Source: Rhodothermaceae bacterium (GTDB taxonomy: Bacteria; Bacteroidota; Rhodothermia; Rhodothermales; Bin80). Taken from it: a stretch of DNA of 52,778 nucleotides. The position numbers were made by a program, and so were the translations under genes. Below, piece by piece: positions 28,031 to 37,659 of the stretch (position 1 is the first letter of the stretch; each line of letters begins with the position of its first letter). The notes under the pieces are model-generated. The model did not search any database, was not told where the DNA came from, and saw nothing but the letters and a program-made list of their open reading frames with translations. Location: contig VXLY01000008.1 in assembly GCA_009841335.1 (NCBI GenBank), forward strand, positions 1 to 52,778, in the 5' to 3' direction.

Positions 28031-30886
28031 ATGCGAATCCTCGTAACCGCCGTTGCACTAATTGCAACCGCACTTCCGGCCTTGGCGCAGCAAAATGCCA
28101 TCAATATTGTCTCCGGACGCGCCGTTGATGAGGAGGCTGAGAGTGCCCCGCTACCTGGCGTGACTGCCGTGATTGAAACGGTCACAGACTCGATCCTAGT
28201 TGGCGGCTCCACCTCCAACGCAGATGGTTACTTCGCCATTGAAGTACGCGAGCGTGGAGAGTATCGGCTGCGCCTCACCTTTGTTGGATTCGTCACCCAC
28301 GAGCAATTGGTAACGATAGACGGACCATACAAAAGCCTCGGCACGATCTCAATGCAGCCTGACGTAATGCAATTGGATGAGATAGTTGTAGAAGAGCTGC
28401 AAGAGCGTATGGTGATCCGTGGAGATACGACAATTTTTAATGCGGATGCCTATAAGGTAAACCCGGATGCCACCGCAGAGGACCTGGTGGCAAAGCTTCC
28501 TGGTATTGTCGTTCAGGACGGACAAGTTGAGGCCCAAGGCGAGCAAGTTCAGCGGGTAACTGTTGATGGACGAGAGTTTTTTGGCCAGGATCCCACAGCT
28601 GCCCTCCGAAATCTCCCAGCAGATGTGATCCAGAACGTAGAGGTATTTGATAGGGACAGCGACCAGGCTCAATTCACAGGATTTGATGATGGTAATTCGG
28701 AGAGAACGATAAACATCACTACGCGACGTGGCATGAGTAACGGCCAGTTCGGTCAAGTTTACGGTGGGTACGGCGACGATCAGAGATATATCACCGGAGG
28801 CAACACAAACATATTTGATGGTGATCGACGTATTTCCATTATTGGTCTCTCCAATAACGTTAATCAGCAGAACTTCGCTTTCCAGGACTTACTGGGCTTG
28901 ATGGGTAGTGGGGGCAGTCGGTTTCGTGGTCGGGGAGGAGGCGATGGTCCTCCACGAGGTGGTGGTGGAGGCAGAGGTAGAGGTGGCGGAGGATTTAACC
29001 CTCGAAATTTCCTCGTGGGAGCCCAAAGTGGCCTTAATCACACCACCTCGGCAGGGGTCAACTACAGCGACGAGATCGGTAGCAGTTTACGTCTCAGTGC
29101 GAGCTACTTCTTTAATCGGGTTTCGAATGAAAACGATGCGATCCTTGATAGAGAACTGTTTCTGGCCAACGATCAATCTCAATTCTATAATGAAAACACG
29201 CAGTCAAGTGGTAAAAACTTCAACCACAGGCTGAACGCACGGATTGACTACACAATCAACGAAAACAATTCATTGACCATTCGACCAAGCCTCAGTTTCC
29301 AGAACAACACCTCTTCCAGTCTCCAGTCGGGCATCAACTCACTGGCCACAGGGGCACTCCTGAATTCGGTATACAATAACTACATAACCGATAACCGAGG
29401 ATTTACATCAAGCTCCAGCGTTCTGTATCGACACCGATTCAGTAAACCAGGCAGAACCATCTCCGCAGATGCTAGACTCGGCTTCAACAGCCGTGCAGGG
29501 GACGCCGATCAGGTTTCCATTACCGAATTCATGCAGATCGGTCGACAGAACCGCGGAGCGGCCAGCGATTCAACCTATGATCAGGAAGTTGATAACTCAT
29601 CTGCTGGACAGTCATACGCAATTCGGTTTGCCTACACTGAACCCCTGGGCGAAGTTGGACAGCTTCAGCTCACTTATAGACCCTCCTACAATCGCAATGT
29701 ATCTGATCGCTCCGCGTATGTACTTGACTTGCGGACGGGACTGCACACAATCCTGGATCCCACGTTCTCGAGCCTGTTCGATAATGATGTGGTTCAGCAA
29801 CGTGGTGGGATATCCGTCCAACGGAGAATAGATGACCGTTACTCCATCCAGTTGGGCCTCGAAGTCCAGAACGAACGACTCATTGGTGACCAGACCTACC
29901 CTGTAGATTTTCGATTGGATCGCTCGTTCTTGAGTTTTCTGCCCGAGGCTGAAATAGAATTTGAGTTTGGAGAGGCGCTGGATCTGGACATTGACTATCG
30001 TACACGAACCAATACTCCTTCAGTCAGCCAGCTGCAGGATGTAGTTGACAATACCAACCCTCTGTTTCTCTCAAGTGGTAATCCTGACCTCGAACCCAGC
30101 TATTCACATACAATCAGCATCCGTGGCCGCCGTGGGGATCGGCGGGCCGGACGTATGATGTTCGCATACGTGAGCTGGACCCGAGAAATGAATTCAATTG
30201 GGACCGCCTCCTTCCTGGCATCTCGGGATACAGTCATCGCGGGCGGGCGAATCCTTCTTCCCCAAGGCGCACAGTACTCTGCCCCGCTTAACCTTGACAA
30301 TCCCAGTACTACAATCCGCTCATTCGTCGGGTTGGGTACCCCCGTCTCTTTGCTCCAAAGCAACTTAAATTTCAGGGGCGGTGTCAGATACTCAAAAAGT
30401 CCCAGTGTCATCAATGGCGTAGATAATATGGGGACACAGTACAGCTTTAATGGCGGCCTGACACTCGGAAGCAATATCAGTGAGCGCCTGGACTTTACAC
30501 TTACGTACAACGCAGCCTATACGATTGCCAACAACTCCTATTATTCTCCACTTGACGAGAATTTCTTTCGACATGACACAGGTTTCCGCTTTGTATGGCT
30601 CCCCATCGGTGGACTGGTAATCGAACACAGTCTGACCTACAATAACTACATCGGTCTGGATGAGACGCTCTATCCGACAACATTTATTGTTAACGCCGGA
30701 TTGGGCTACAAATTTATGCAGGCGGATGCGGCAGAAGTAAAGCTGCTCTTTGGCGATATTTTCAATCAGGAAACCGGAATCAACCGAAATATCACGGAAG
30801 CCTATGTCGAGGACAGTCAGACCCAGGTACTTGGACGCTACATCCTGCTTAATCTGAGCTACCGCTTCCGCAATTTCGGTCTATAG
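28031..30886 (+). CDS. Outer-membrane beta-barrel protein, TonB-receptor-like, with carboxypeptidase-regulatory-like domain
   Basis: 951 residues. Signal peptide about 1-20 (ILVTAVALIATALPALAQ). Carboxypeptidase-D regulatory-like domain at about 28-112 (SGRAVDEEAESAPLPGVTAV, GYFAIEVRERGEYRLRLTFV). A plug-like domain at about 135-235, with DLVAKLPGIVVQDGQVEAQG and VTVDGREFFGQDPTAALRNL. The remainder is a large barrel rich in alternating aromatic strands ending LLNLSYRFRNFGL. A Gly/Arg-rich stretch (about 297-330) interrupts the region before the barrel. This layout matches the outer-membrane beta-barrel family related to SusC/TonB receptors in Bacteroidota. Ligand unknown; no SusD partner is nearby. 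Confidence 0.92.
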   Translation: MRILVTAVALIATALPALAQQNAINIVSGRAVDEEAESAPLPGVTAVIETVTDSILVGGSTSNADGYFAIEVRERGEYRLRLTFVGFVTHEQLVTIDGPYKSLGTISMQPDVMQLDEIVVEELQERMVIRGDTTIFNADAYKVNPDATAEDLVAKLPGIVVQDGQVEAQGEQVQRVTVDGREFFGQDPTAALRNLPADVIQNVEVFDRDSDQAQFTGFDDGNSERTINITTRRGMSNGQFGQVYGGYGDDQRYITGGNTNIFDGDRRISIIGLSNNVNQQNFAFQDLLGLMGSGGSRFRGRGGGDGPPRGGGGGRGRGGGGFNPRNFLVGAQSGLNHTTSAGVNYSDEIGSSLRLSASYFFNRVSNENDAILDRELFLANDQSQFYNENTQSSGKNFNHRLNARIDYTINENNSLTIRPSLSFQNNTSSSLQSGINSLATGALLNSVYNNYITDNRGFTSSSSVLYRHRFSKPGRTISADARLGFNSRAGDADQVSITEFMQIGRQNRGAASDSTYDQEVDNSSAGQSYAIRFAYTEPLGEVGQLQLTYRPSYNRNVSDRSAYVLDLRTGLHTILDPTFSSLFDNDVVQQRGGISVQRRIDDRYSIQLGLEVQNERLIGDQTYPVDFRLDRSFLSFLPEAEIEFEFGEALDLDIDYRTRTNTPSVSQLQDVVDNTNPLFLSSGNPDLEPSYSHTISIRGRRGDRRAGRMMFAYVSWTREMNSIGTASFLASRDTVIAGGRILLPQGAQYSAPLNLDNPSTTIRSFVGLGTPVSLLQSNLNFRGGVRYSKSPSVINGVDNMGTQYSFNGGLTLGSNISERLDFTLTYNAAYTIANNSYYSPLDENFFRHDTGFRFVWLPIGGLVIEHSLTYNNYIGLDETLYPTTFIVNAGLGYKFMQADAAEVKLLFGDIFNQETGINRNITEAYVEDSQTQVLGRYILLNLSYRFRNFGL

Positions 30887-31110
30887 TCAGCCTACGGATA
30901 TCCTTTGCATAGGCGAAAGAACCGACCTTGAGTGATCTGGCCCATCCCGGTTATAGCTTCCAGTGGATAAGCCCGGGACGGAGAAGCGTAGTTCTTGAAA
31001 TTACTTCTCCCTACCTATAGGGCTTTCGGGAATCTCCGAACCAATAGGATGACCTGCAACTTGAGGGGCAAGTATCGTGGTTACTTTTGCGTGGAGAGAG
31101 GCGATCTCAT

Positions 31111-32304
31111 TTATTTCCCCTCTACCACCGACTTAAACTCATAGTCGACCGCTTCCGGCTCAGCAACCCAGTCAGCAACAAACACGTTTGTGTCCCGAGA
31201 CGGTGTTCGGGTAACGTTGCGGTTTGAGGAGAATAAAAGTCTCTTTCCGTCAAAAGAGAACATAGGGAACGCATCAAATGTGTTTGAGTGTGTCACTTTC
31301 GTGGTCACGCCAGTCGCAATCTCCACCATGTAAATGGCAAATACGGGCCGCCCTCTACCTACGCTCTCGTAATTTGAAGCATAGATCACATGCTCTCCAT
31401 CGGGATGAAAAAATGGCGACCAGTTTGCACCCGGCGCATCCGTAACCTGCCGTACATTTCCTCCATCAATGTCAGCAACAAAAACATTCAGTTCCCCGGG
31501 CTCAATCAAACCCTGATCTAACAGTTTCCGATAGTTGTGTGCATCTTCACCTACCGGACGCCCCGCACGCCATACGATTCTCTTGGAGTCTCTGGAAAAG
31601 AATGCTCCGCCATCATACCCGAGTGTATTGGTCAGCTGTATGGTTTCCCCGGTAGCGATTTCGTAACGCCATAAATCCAGATCCCCGGACCGTGTAGATG
31701 TGAATACGATGAAGCGGCCATCCGGCGATACCGTAGCCTCCGCGTCGTAGCCTGGACCACCAATGAGGAGCTCCGGGTTACTATAATCAGATTCGGCTAC
31801 ATAAATATCAAACGAGTCATAGATCGCCCATACGTACCGATCCCCGGCTTCAGGTGGTGCAGGACATTCCAGTGAGGTAGCATGTGTAGATGCATACAGG
31901 ACCCTCCCATCCGGCAGAAAATAACCGCAGGTCGTACGCCCCTGCCCAGTTGATACAAGCGTATATTCGCCTGGCACATCAGGATCCATCACAAACTGTT
32001 GATCGCACCCCTGGCTGTTGATCTCCGCCCAGTCACTCTGAAAGATGAGTTGCTGATCATCAAACGACCAGTAAGCCTCAGCATTATTTCCTCCGAAAGT
32101 TAACTGGCGAATATTGCGCAAGTGAACTTCGCCCTCAAAACGGAGAGAGTCTGTGGTGGGATCGTAGTCTGACCTTTTTTGATTCAAACCATCCGTCGTA
32201 CCTGTAAAAGCCTGTAATAACAGAATAATTTGAAGCACGGTCAACAACTGTTTTGATTGTGGGTAGCCAACGCGTAACGCGAAATTGTAATTCAAGCTTG
32301 GCAT
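31111..32304 (-). CDS. TolB-like (PD40) beta-propeller protein, exported
   Basis: 397 residues from ATG 32304 (a TTG two codons earlier is also in frame). Hydrophobic N-terminal segment at about 20-36 (LLTVLQIILLLQAFTG) looks like a signal peptide, although its n-region is unusually long. The body contains PD40/WD40-like repeats with the recurrent x-SPDGR-x-ivFxS pattern: RQLTFGGNNAEAYWSFDDQQ, ATVSPDGRFIVFTSTRSGD, GAFFSRDSKRIVWRAGR, WSPFFHPDGEHVIYASN, FPMFSFDGKRLLFSSNR. This is a six-bladed TolB-type propeller; family members are periplasmic or secreted and often unannotated. Convergent with the outer-membrane barrel gene. Confidence 0.85.
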   Translation of the reverse strand: MPSLNYNFALRVGYPQSKQLLTVLQIILLLQAFTGTTDGLNQKRSDYDPTTDSLRFEGEVHLRNIRQLTFGGNNAEAYWSFDDQQLIFQSDWAEINSQGCDQQFVMDPDVPGEYTLVSTGQGRTTCGYFLPDGRVLYASTHATSLECPAPPEAGDRYVWAIYDSFDIYVAESDYSNPELLIGGPGYDAEATVSPDGRFIVFTSTRSGDLDLWRYEIATGETIQLTNTLGYDGGAFFSRDSKRIVWRAGRPVGEDAHNYRKLLDQGLIEPGELNVFVADIDGGNVRQVTDAPGANWSPFFHPDGEHVIYASNYESVGRGRPVFAIYMVEIATGVTTKVTHSNTFDAFPMFSFDGKRLLFSSNRNVTRTPSRDTNVFVADWVAEPEAVDYEFKSVVEGK

Positions 32305-32551
32305 GCACAACCGGTTGGGGGCGGACTTTAACTAGTGCTTACGCGCTTGTTCCAGCGAGACCGACTGCCGGATACCCCCTCTGCGCGGCCCATTATATCG
32401 CGATCTCATAGCAATATCGGGTACTTGGAGAGCTGGGAGATAACCCAGTTAGTCGGACTTGAAGCACACTTCAATCACCATGGATGCGGTCTCGCATAAG
32501 CTTGGTACAATCCAGTGAATCATATGGCACTTAAGCGGCCGCAAGCATCGT

Positions 32552-33661
32552 CTACGTAATTGCACCTCCACAACTACTACCTGCCCCAGCAGTACAGCCG
32601 TAGCAATGGCGAGCCGTCCGTATCGAGTGCGACTGCCACACGCCAAGATCGAAATCGGCTACATGTGGGTGAGGGACATCCATCTGCATCTCAAGTTGTT
32701 GGTTAAAATCGCAATCATACAGATGGCCATCCCACCCTATGGACAGTGTGTTTCGACACATAAGCCCTGCAATCGTGGCCGGATTGAATGCCTGCAATAA
32801 TTTGCTGAGATAGGTGTCTACTTGATTGGTATCCATCAGCCACTCCAGATACCTCGACATTGGCAAGTTGTTGAGTGTCAGCAACCTGTCAAAACTGACA
32901 TCGTGGTTATGTGTAAGAGAAGTTTTCCATTCCCTCTCCAAGGAGGCCTGATTGCCCGCCAAAAACGCCCCGACTGGGTTCGTCACCAGCGTGAGCTGTC
33001 GATCCGGATCCCCGTACCCGTATCCAACCTCATTCAATCGCCTCAATGCTTTGATTGACTTTTTATAGGTTCCATCTCCGCGCTGAGCATCGGTGCCGAT
33101 CTTGCGATGGTGCGGCAGGGAGCAGATAATCTCCACACCACACTCAGCAAACCATTTCGGTAGATGCTCACAACGCCGCGTAAGCAGCACAGTAAGATTA
33201 CATCGATCGAGAACCCGAAGACCTCTGCTAACACACTCCTCAACCAGGTATTCGAAATTCGGATTAAGTTCTGGCGCTCCGCCCGTGAGATCCACAACTT
33301 GGGCCCCTGAACGATCAATGGCTTGTAAACAGGCATCAACAGTTGCCCGATCCATGTTCTCCTCAGTTCGATCCGGGCCTGAATCAACATGGCAGTGCAT
33401 GCAGGTCATGTTGCAGAGTTTGCCAAGATTGATCTGCACAATCTCCAGACGATCCGGCTTCAAACGGGGCCATCCAGAGGCAGCAAGGTCAAGCCCAAAT
33501 CGGCCACTGTTGGTCGGTCCTCCGGTAACGTCTGCCGAATCAAGAACTCTTAGCTGCTCCTCGGGATGCACCAACGGGACAGCCCTGGACTTCAGCGAGG
33601 ACGTAGCACGCGGACCCGGGGCAACCAGTTGCGAAGATTCTATCGTTTCCAGCGATATCAT
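32552..33661 (-). CDS. arsS: Arsenosugar biosynthesis radical SAM protein ArsS
   Basis: 369 residues from ATG 33661 (an in-frame TTG at 33685 lies next to the previous stop). Radical SAM enzyme that adds a 5'-deoxyadenosyl group to dimethylated arsenic, the step after ArsM in arsenosugar synthesis. The [4Fe-4S] motif CNMTCMHC gives C83, C87 and C90. Then VVDLTGGAPELNPNFEYLV, SLPHHRKIGTDAQRGDGTY, and a C-terminal region with MCRNTLSIGWDGHLYDCDFN and CYGCTAGAGSSCGGA. The family includes selenoproteins; here the residue near the end is Cys encoded by TGT. Preceded by the AhpD-like gene and arsM in one leftward cluster. Confidence 0.94.
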   Translation of the reverse strand: MISLETIESSQLVAPGPRATSSLKSRAVPLVHPEEQLRVLDSADVTGGPTNSGRFGLDLAASGWPRLKPDRLEIVQINLGKLCNMTCMHCHVDSGPDRTEENMDRATVDACLQAIDRSGAQVVDLTGGAPELNPNFEYLVEECVSRGLRVLDRCNLTVLLTRRCEHLPKWFAECGVEIICSLPHHRKIGTDAQRGDGTYKKSIKALRRLNEVGYGYGDPDRQLTLVTNPVGAFLAGNQASLEREWKTSLTHNHDVSFDRLLTLNNLPMSRYLEWLMDTNQVDTYLSKLLQAFNPATIAGLMCRNTLSIGWDGHLYDCDFNQQLEMQMDVPHPHVADFDLGVWQSHSIRTARHCYGCTAGAGSSCGGAIT

Positions 33662-33686
33662 TTTGCTATACTCCACTCCACCCAAA

Positions 33687-34019
33687 TTACATCGTTACAC
33701 GTTTGACCTGGTCGAGCATTTGTACACCATGTACCAGCGATGCTCCCCCTCTGATTGCCGTGGCTACATGTACAGCCTCGGTCATCTGCTCCAAGTCTGA
33801 CCCGGATTCCAAGCAGGCTGTTGTGTATGCGTCTATGCAGTATGGGCACTGAACCGTACTGGCAACTGCCAAAGCAATGAGTGCCTTTTCCCGCACCGTT
33901 AATGCTCCCTCTGTAAATACGCTGTCATAGTACTTGAAAAAAGCATCTGCCAATTCTTTGCTGCCCTCTGCGATTTCTTTAAACCGAGGTAGATGTGAGC
34001 GATGATAGTAGTGATCCAT
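33687..34019 (-). CDS. AhpD/carboxymuconolactone decarboxylase-like protein of arsenosugar cluster
   Basis: 110 residues. Small all-helical AhpD-fold protein with the redox pair C58-P-Y-C61 in ASTVQCPYCIDAY. N-terminal LPRFKEIAEGSKELADAFFK and VREKALIALAVAS are typical of the fold. In genomes with arsS a protein of this type regularly accompanies it, and it is described as an arsenosugar-biosynthesis-associated peroxidase-like protein; its precise reaction is not established. It ends 1-2 bp before the longest arsS frame, so the two are tightly coupled. Confidence 0.9.
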   Translation of the reverse strand: MDHYYHRSHLPRFKEIAEGSKELADAFFKYYDSVFTEGALTVREKALIALAVASTVQCPYCIDAYTTACLESGSDLEQMTEAVHVATAIRGGASLVHGVQMLDQVKRVTM

Positions 34020-34089
34020 GATTAAGGGATTACATAGTTAAGCGAGAATAGATGATCCCACGATGCATCGGAAAGAGAGATCATAATCG

Positions 34090-34818
34090 TTATGGTCGCC
34101 GACCACGTACGGTTATACTTGCAATCCCATCCTGCTCGCTAATGACTTCAAGAGATCGAAACTGCACCACTTCAAGTTCATTGAGACCCGCGGCAGCAAT
34201 CAACTGCATATAGGATTCCATTTCTTCTGCTCCAGCAACACAGCCAGCTGCTTCTTCAGCCCTATGCAAAAGTTCAGGGTCTGGACTGCCCACCGTTACA
34301 ACATCTGAAATTGTAAATCGACCACCTGGACGAAGTACCCGGGCAATTTCTGCATAGGCACGCGCTTTGTTGGGGACCAGGTTGATCGTGCAATTGCTGA
34401 TTACTACATCAACTGAGGAGTCTTCGATCGGCAATTGCTCAATGTCTCCCTCGAGAAAAACCGCATTATCTACTCCGGCGACAGAAGCATTTTTCTTTGC
34501 CCGCGCGACCATGGAGGGTGTGAGGTCCACCCCGACAATTTTCCCCCTTGACCCCACTAATGGCGCGGCTATCATGGCATCCAGACCTGCACCGCTCCCC
34601 AGATCAAGTACAATTTCGCCAGGCTGCAGATCTGCGTGATCCACTGGTGTGCCGCAGCCTAGACCTAAGTCGGCATCTGCCTGGTATCCAGTCTTATCCT
34701 GATAATCGCCAGGTTCTACCAAACAGTAGCACGAATCTCTCCGCCCTCGTGCAATTGCATCGTACTTTTCTTGTACTGTCTCCTTCACCGTGCAGCATGA
34801 TTCACTAAGCTGGGACAT
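34090..34818 (-). CDS. arsM: Arsenite S-adenosylmethionine methyltransferase ArsM
   Basis: 242 residues. Methylates As(III) stepwise to mono- and dimethylated forms. SAM-binding motif I is VLDLGSGAGLDA near 70-81, followed by GVDLTPSMVARAK, and VDVVISNCTINLVPNKARAY, the diagnostic ArsM post-motif stretch. Candidate arsenic-binding Cys are C55 (LGLGCGTP), C143 (SNCTINL) and C193 (AAGCVAGA), plus an N-terminal CC pair at 8-9. First gene of the arsM, ahpD-like, arsS cluster. No arsenic-responsive ArsR repressor or arsenite pump gene is adjacent, and the operator could not be identified. Confidence 0.94.
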   Translation of the reverse strand: MSQLSESCCTVKETVQEKYDAIARGRRDSCYCLVEPGDYQDKTGYQADADLGLGCGTPVDHADLQPGEIVLDLGSGAGLDAMIAAPLVGSRGKIVGVDLTPSMVARAKKNASVAGVDNAVFLEGDIEQLPIEDSSVDVVISNCTINLVPNKARAYAEIARVLRPGGRFTISDVVTVGSPDPELLHRAEEAAGCVAGAEEMESYMQLIAAAGLNELEVVQFRSLEVISEQDGIASITVRGRRP

Positions 34819-34908
34819 CGGAATAATCGTCGAGTTTGACTGTCATATGCTACCAAGTTGGACCCCTCGTGTTCGTACAATGGATGAATTCACGGAGCCA
34901 CAGGAGGG

Positions 34909-36708
34909 TCATCCCTCTGTAACCAACGCGCTAGCTCCCAGCTGCTCCTGCTCACGGTACTGCAGCTCATAAAGCGTTTGATAGAGTCCACCGGCAGCAA
35001 CGAGTTCATCGTGTGTGCCCTGCTCACGCAAAAGACCCTTATGCAGAACGAGAATCGTATCCGCGTAACGAATGGTAGACAGCCGATGTGCGACCACCAG
35101 AGAGGTCCGGCCCTCAAGGGTTCTCTCGAGTGCACGCTGGATCATCTGTTCCGTTTCTGTGTCAATGCTTGATGTTGCCTCGTCAAGCACCAGAATGTTC
35201 GGATCATGTGCCAGAACGCGTGCAAACGACAGCAGCTGTCTCTGACCTTGTGAGAGCGACGATCCGCGTTCACGTACATCCTGATCGTACCCATTGGGTA
35301 GCTGTCCAATAAATTTATCGGCGCCTACCGCTTTTGCTGCCTGCTTGACATTATCAAGTGTAATACCAGGACTATCCAGCGCAATGTTGCGAGCTATTGA
35401 TCCAGAAAAGAGAAATACATCCTGCTGAACCAACCCTATACGCCAGCGGAGATACCTGAGCCGGAATGTACGAATGTCCTGGCCATCCAGCAGAATGCGA
35501 CCTTTCTGGATATCGTAGAATCGCATCAGTAGACTGATGATCGTTGTTTTACCACTGCCAGTTGCTCCTACAATTGCCACATCCTGCCCGCGCCTGATCT
35601 TGAACGAAACTCCTCGGAGCACCCAGTCCGGTGTACCATCATCATGGTTCTTGTAAGCAAACCAGACATTGTCGAAAACTATCTCGCCCTCAAGGCGATC
35701 CTGTGGAATCTGCTTCTCTACCTGTGGTAACGACTGATCATTATCCAGGATGTCAAAGATGCGCTCGGCCCCCGCCATAGCTCCCTGAAGTGTATTGAAC
35801 TGCTCGGACAGGTTGCGAATAGGTTCGAAGAATTGTCGACAGTACTGCACGAATGCAATGAGAATCCCAACGGTGATTGCACCGCTCAGCGCGCTTACCC
35901 CTCCCGTCCAAAGCACAAATCCAATCGCTGTTGAAGCAATAATGTCTACTGCAGGCCAGAAGAGTGAATGAAAGAATACCGTTTTTAACTGAGCAATCTG
36001 ATGTTGATCATTTATTTTCTCAAAACGATTCATCTCCACCTGTTCCCGCCCAAAAAGCTGCACAATCTGCATCCCCGTAACATGCTCCTGCATGAAAGAA
36101 TTCAGGCGCGCTACCTGCTTCCGGGTTTCCCTGTACTGCCCACGTACATTGCGCTTGAACCATAAGGTTACCAGTAACATAAAGGGCATCACACATAACG
36201 TTACAAGCGCCAGTACCCAGTTCAAACTGAACATAAAAGCTGCTATGAATAACAGTTTGAACATATCGCCCATGATTACTACAACTCCCGCAGACAAGAC
36301 ATCTGCAAGTGCTTCGACATCTGAGGTCGTGCGCGTAATTAAGCGCCCAATCGGCGTCCGGTCAAAGAATGACAAAGATTGCTGCTGTACGTGCCGAAAT
36401 ACGCGTACACGCACATCGTAAATAGCCTGCTGCCCAATCCACTGTGTGAAGTACGCATTTACGTAGCTCAGTGCCCCCTCTAGCGCAAGGACCCCTATCA
36501 AGGCGATCATCAAAATGACTAAGCCATCCAGTTCACCGGGTACGATGTGATTGTCTATGGCAATTTGGATTAACCATGGGCGAAGTGGCCCCAGGAACGA
36601 CACGAGCAGCACTAGGCAAAATGCTAGGATCACCCAATGCTTATAGGGCATCAGGTATCCAATGATACGTCCGAGTAGCCGGCGATCCAAGCCCTTTTCC
36701 GTGTTCAT
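34909..36708 (-). CDS. ABC exporter half, probable heterodimer subunit (non-canonical signature LSQGQ)
   Basis: 599 residues: a six-helix type IV exporter membrane domain (about 1-320), then a nucleotide-binding domain. Walker A GATGSGKTT is near residue 378 and Walker B ILVLDEATSSID carries the normal catalytic Glu. The signature motif is SLSQGQRQL (near 484), not LSGGQ. Gln at this place is the pattern of the subunit that supplies the defective signature in heterodimeric exporters such as TM287/288 and BmrCD. Its ATG (36706-36708) overlaps the TGA of the RNase Z gene by two bases. Partner is the other ABC gene on the far side of RNase Z. Substrate (drug or lipid) unknown. Confidence 0.93.
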   Translation of the reverse strand: MNTEKGLDRRLLGRIIGYLMPYKHWVILAFCLVLLVSFLGPLRPWLIQIAIDNHIVPGELDGLVILMIALIGVLALEGALSYVNAYFTQWIGQQAIYDVRVRVFRHVQQQSLSFFDRTPIGRLITRTTSDVEALADVLSAGVVVIMGDMFKLLFIAAFMFSLNWVLALVTLCVMPFMLLVTLWFKRNVRGQYRETRKQVARLNSFMQEHVTGMQIVQLFGREQVEMNRFEKINDQHQIAQLKTVFFHSLFWPAVDIIASTAIGFVLWTGGVSALSGAITVGILIAFVQYCRQFFEPIRNLSEQFNTLQGAMAGAERIFDILDNDQSLPQVEKQIPQDRLEGEIVFDNVWFAYKNHDDGTPDWVLRGVSFKIRRGQDVAIVGATGSGKTTIISLLMRFYDIQKGRILLDGQDIRTFRLRYLRWRIGLVQQDVFLFSGSIARNIALDSPGITLDNVKQAAKAVGADKFIGQLPNGYDQDVRERGSSLSQGQRQLLSFARVLAHDPNILVLDEATSSIDTETEQMIQRALERTLEGRTSLVVAHRLSTIRYADTILVLHKGLLREQGTHDELVAAGGLYQTLYELQYREQEQLGASALVTEG

Positions 36709-37655
36709 CTGGCCATACCGGCTTCTTGCTTTGCGTCCGCGGACATAATGTCGTACACGTTGTATTCGCGCGCAATTGCTGTATTTGGGAAAATCGTCCG
36801 TGCTTCCTCCTCAAGAACCGATAAATCTGAATACCGGGAGCTGAAATGGGTGAGCAGCAATTTATTCACACCTGCATCTGCGGCCACTGCTGCCGCTCCG
36901 GCGGCGGTAGTATGACCAGTAGACCAGCCGAGTGCTTCGTGTTCCTGGCTGAACGTGGCTTCGTGTAAAAGTAGGTTGGCATTCTTCGCCAACTCAAGTG
37001 CTCCCGCACACGGGCGGGTATCTGTCACATACGCGAAAACTGCCTGCAACCGTGATGTATCCTCCACTTCCTTCGGAGTTATCAACTGACCTCCTGTTGT
37101 CAGGACTGATTTTCCCATGGCTAGCGAACGAAACTGCTCACTGTTATTGACACCAAGCATTCGTGCCCGTTCAACGTCAATTTTTTTCTTCGGCCCATAT
37201 TTAGTAACGCGATAACCAATGCAGAATGCGCCATGATCAAGTGGTCGAGCGTTCACACACAGTTGGTCTTCTCTGTATACCTCCTCATGCTCAAAGCCCT
37301 CTTTGAGCTTCACGTAATTGATCCGAAAACTGAGTTCCGACGGACTAAGCCCCGGAATAGCACTCACGATGCTGGCGAGTTCTTCTGGCCCCACAATGGT
37401 AAGTGAAGTGTCTCGACGTGCCAACGACATAGAGAATAAGAGTCCAAAAAGACCCATAAGATGATCTCCATGCAAATGCGAAATCAATATTGCTTTGATC
37501 CGACTATGGCGTATTCCGGCATTCTTCAGCCGAAATTGGGTTCCATCCCCGCAATCAAACAGCAATACACTTCCATCGCTTCGCAATACATGTGCGGATA
37601 GGCCACGCTCCTTGACGAGCGTTGCAGAAGATGTCCCCAAAGGTATCAGTTCCAT
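36705..37655 (-). CDS. rnz: Ribonuclease Z
   Basis: 316 residues from ATG 37655 (MELIPLGTSSATLVKERG). Metallo-beta-lactamase-fold endonuclease that trims tRNA 3' trailers. Zinc-binding HxHxDH motif is H60-L-H62-G-D64-H65; a further ligand lies in ANLLLHEATFSQEHE, then GHTTAAGAAAVAADAGVNKL and TLLTHFSSRYSD-like LLLTHFSSRY. The upstream extension of the frame lies inside the ABC gene and lacks conservation. The gene sits 4 bp after one ABC exporter gene and overlaps the start of the other. Confidence 0.94.
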   Translation of the reverse strand: MELIPLGTSSATLVKERGLSAHVLRSDGSVLLFDCGDGTQFRLKNAGIRHSRIKAILISHLHGDHLMGLFGLLFSMSLARRDTSLTIVGPEELASIVSAIPGLSPSELSFRINYVKLKEGFEHEEVYREDQLCVNARPLDHGAFCIGYRVTKYGPKKKIDVERARMLGVNNSEQFRSLAMGKSVLTTGGQLITPKEVEDTSRLQAVFAYVTDTRPCAGALELAKNANLLLHEATFSQEHEALGWSTGHTTAAGAAAVAADAGVNKLLLTHFSSRYSDLSVLEEEARTIFPNTAIAREYNVYDIMSADAKQEAGMAR

Positions 37656-37659
37656 GTAC

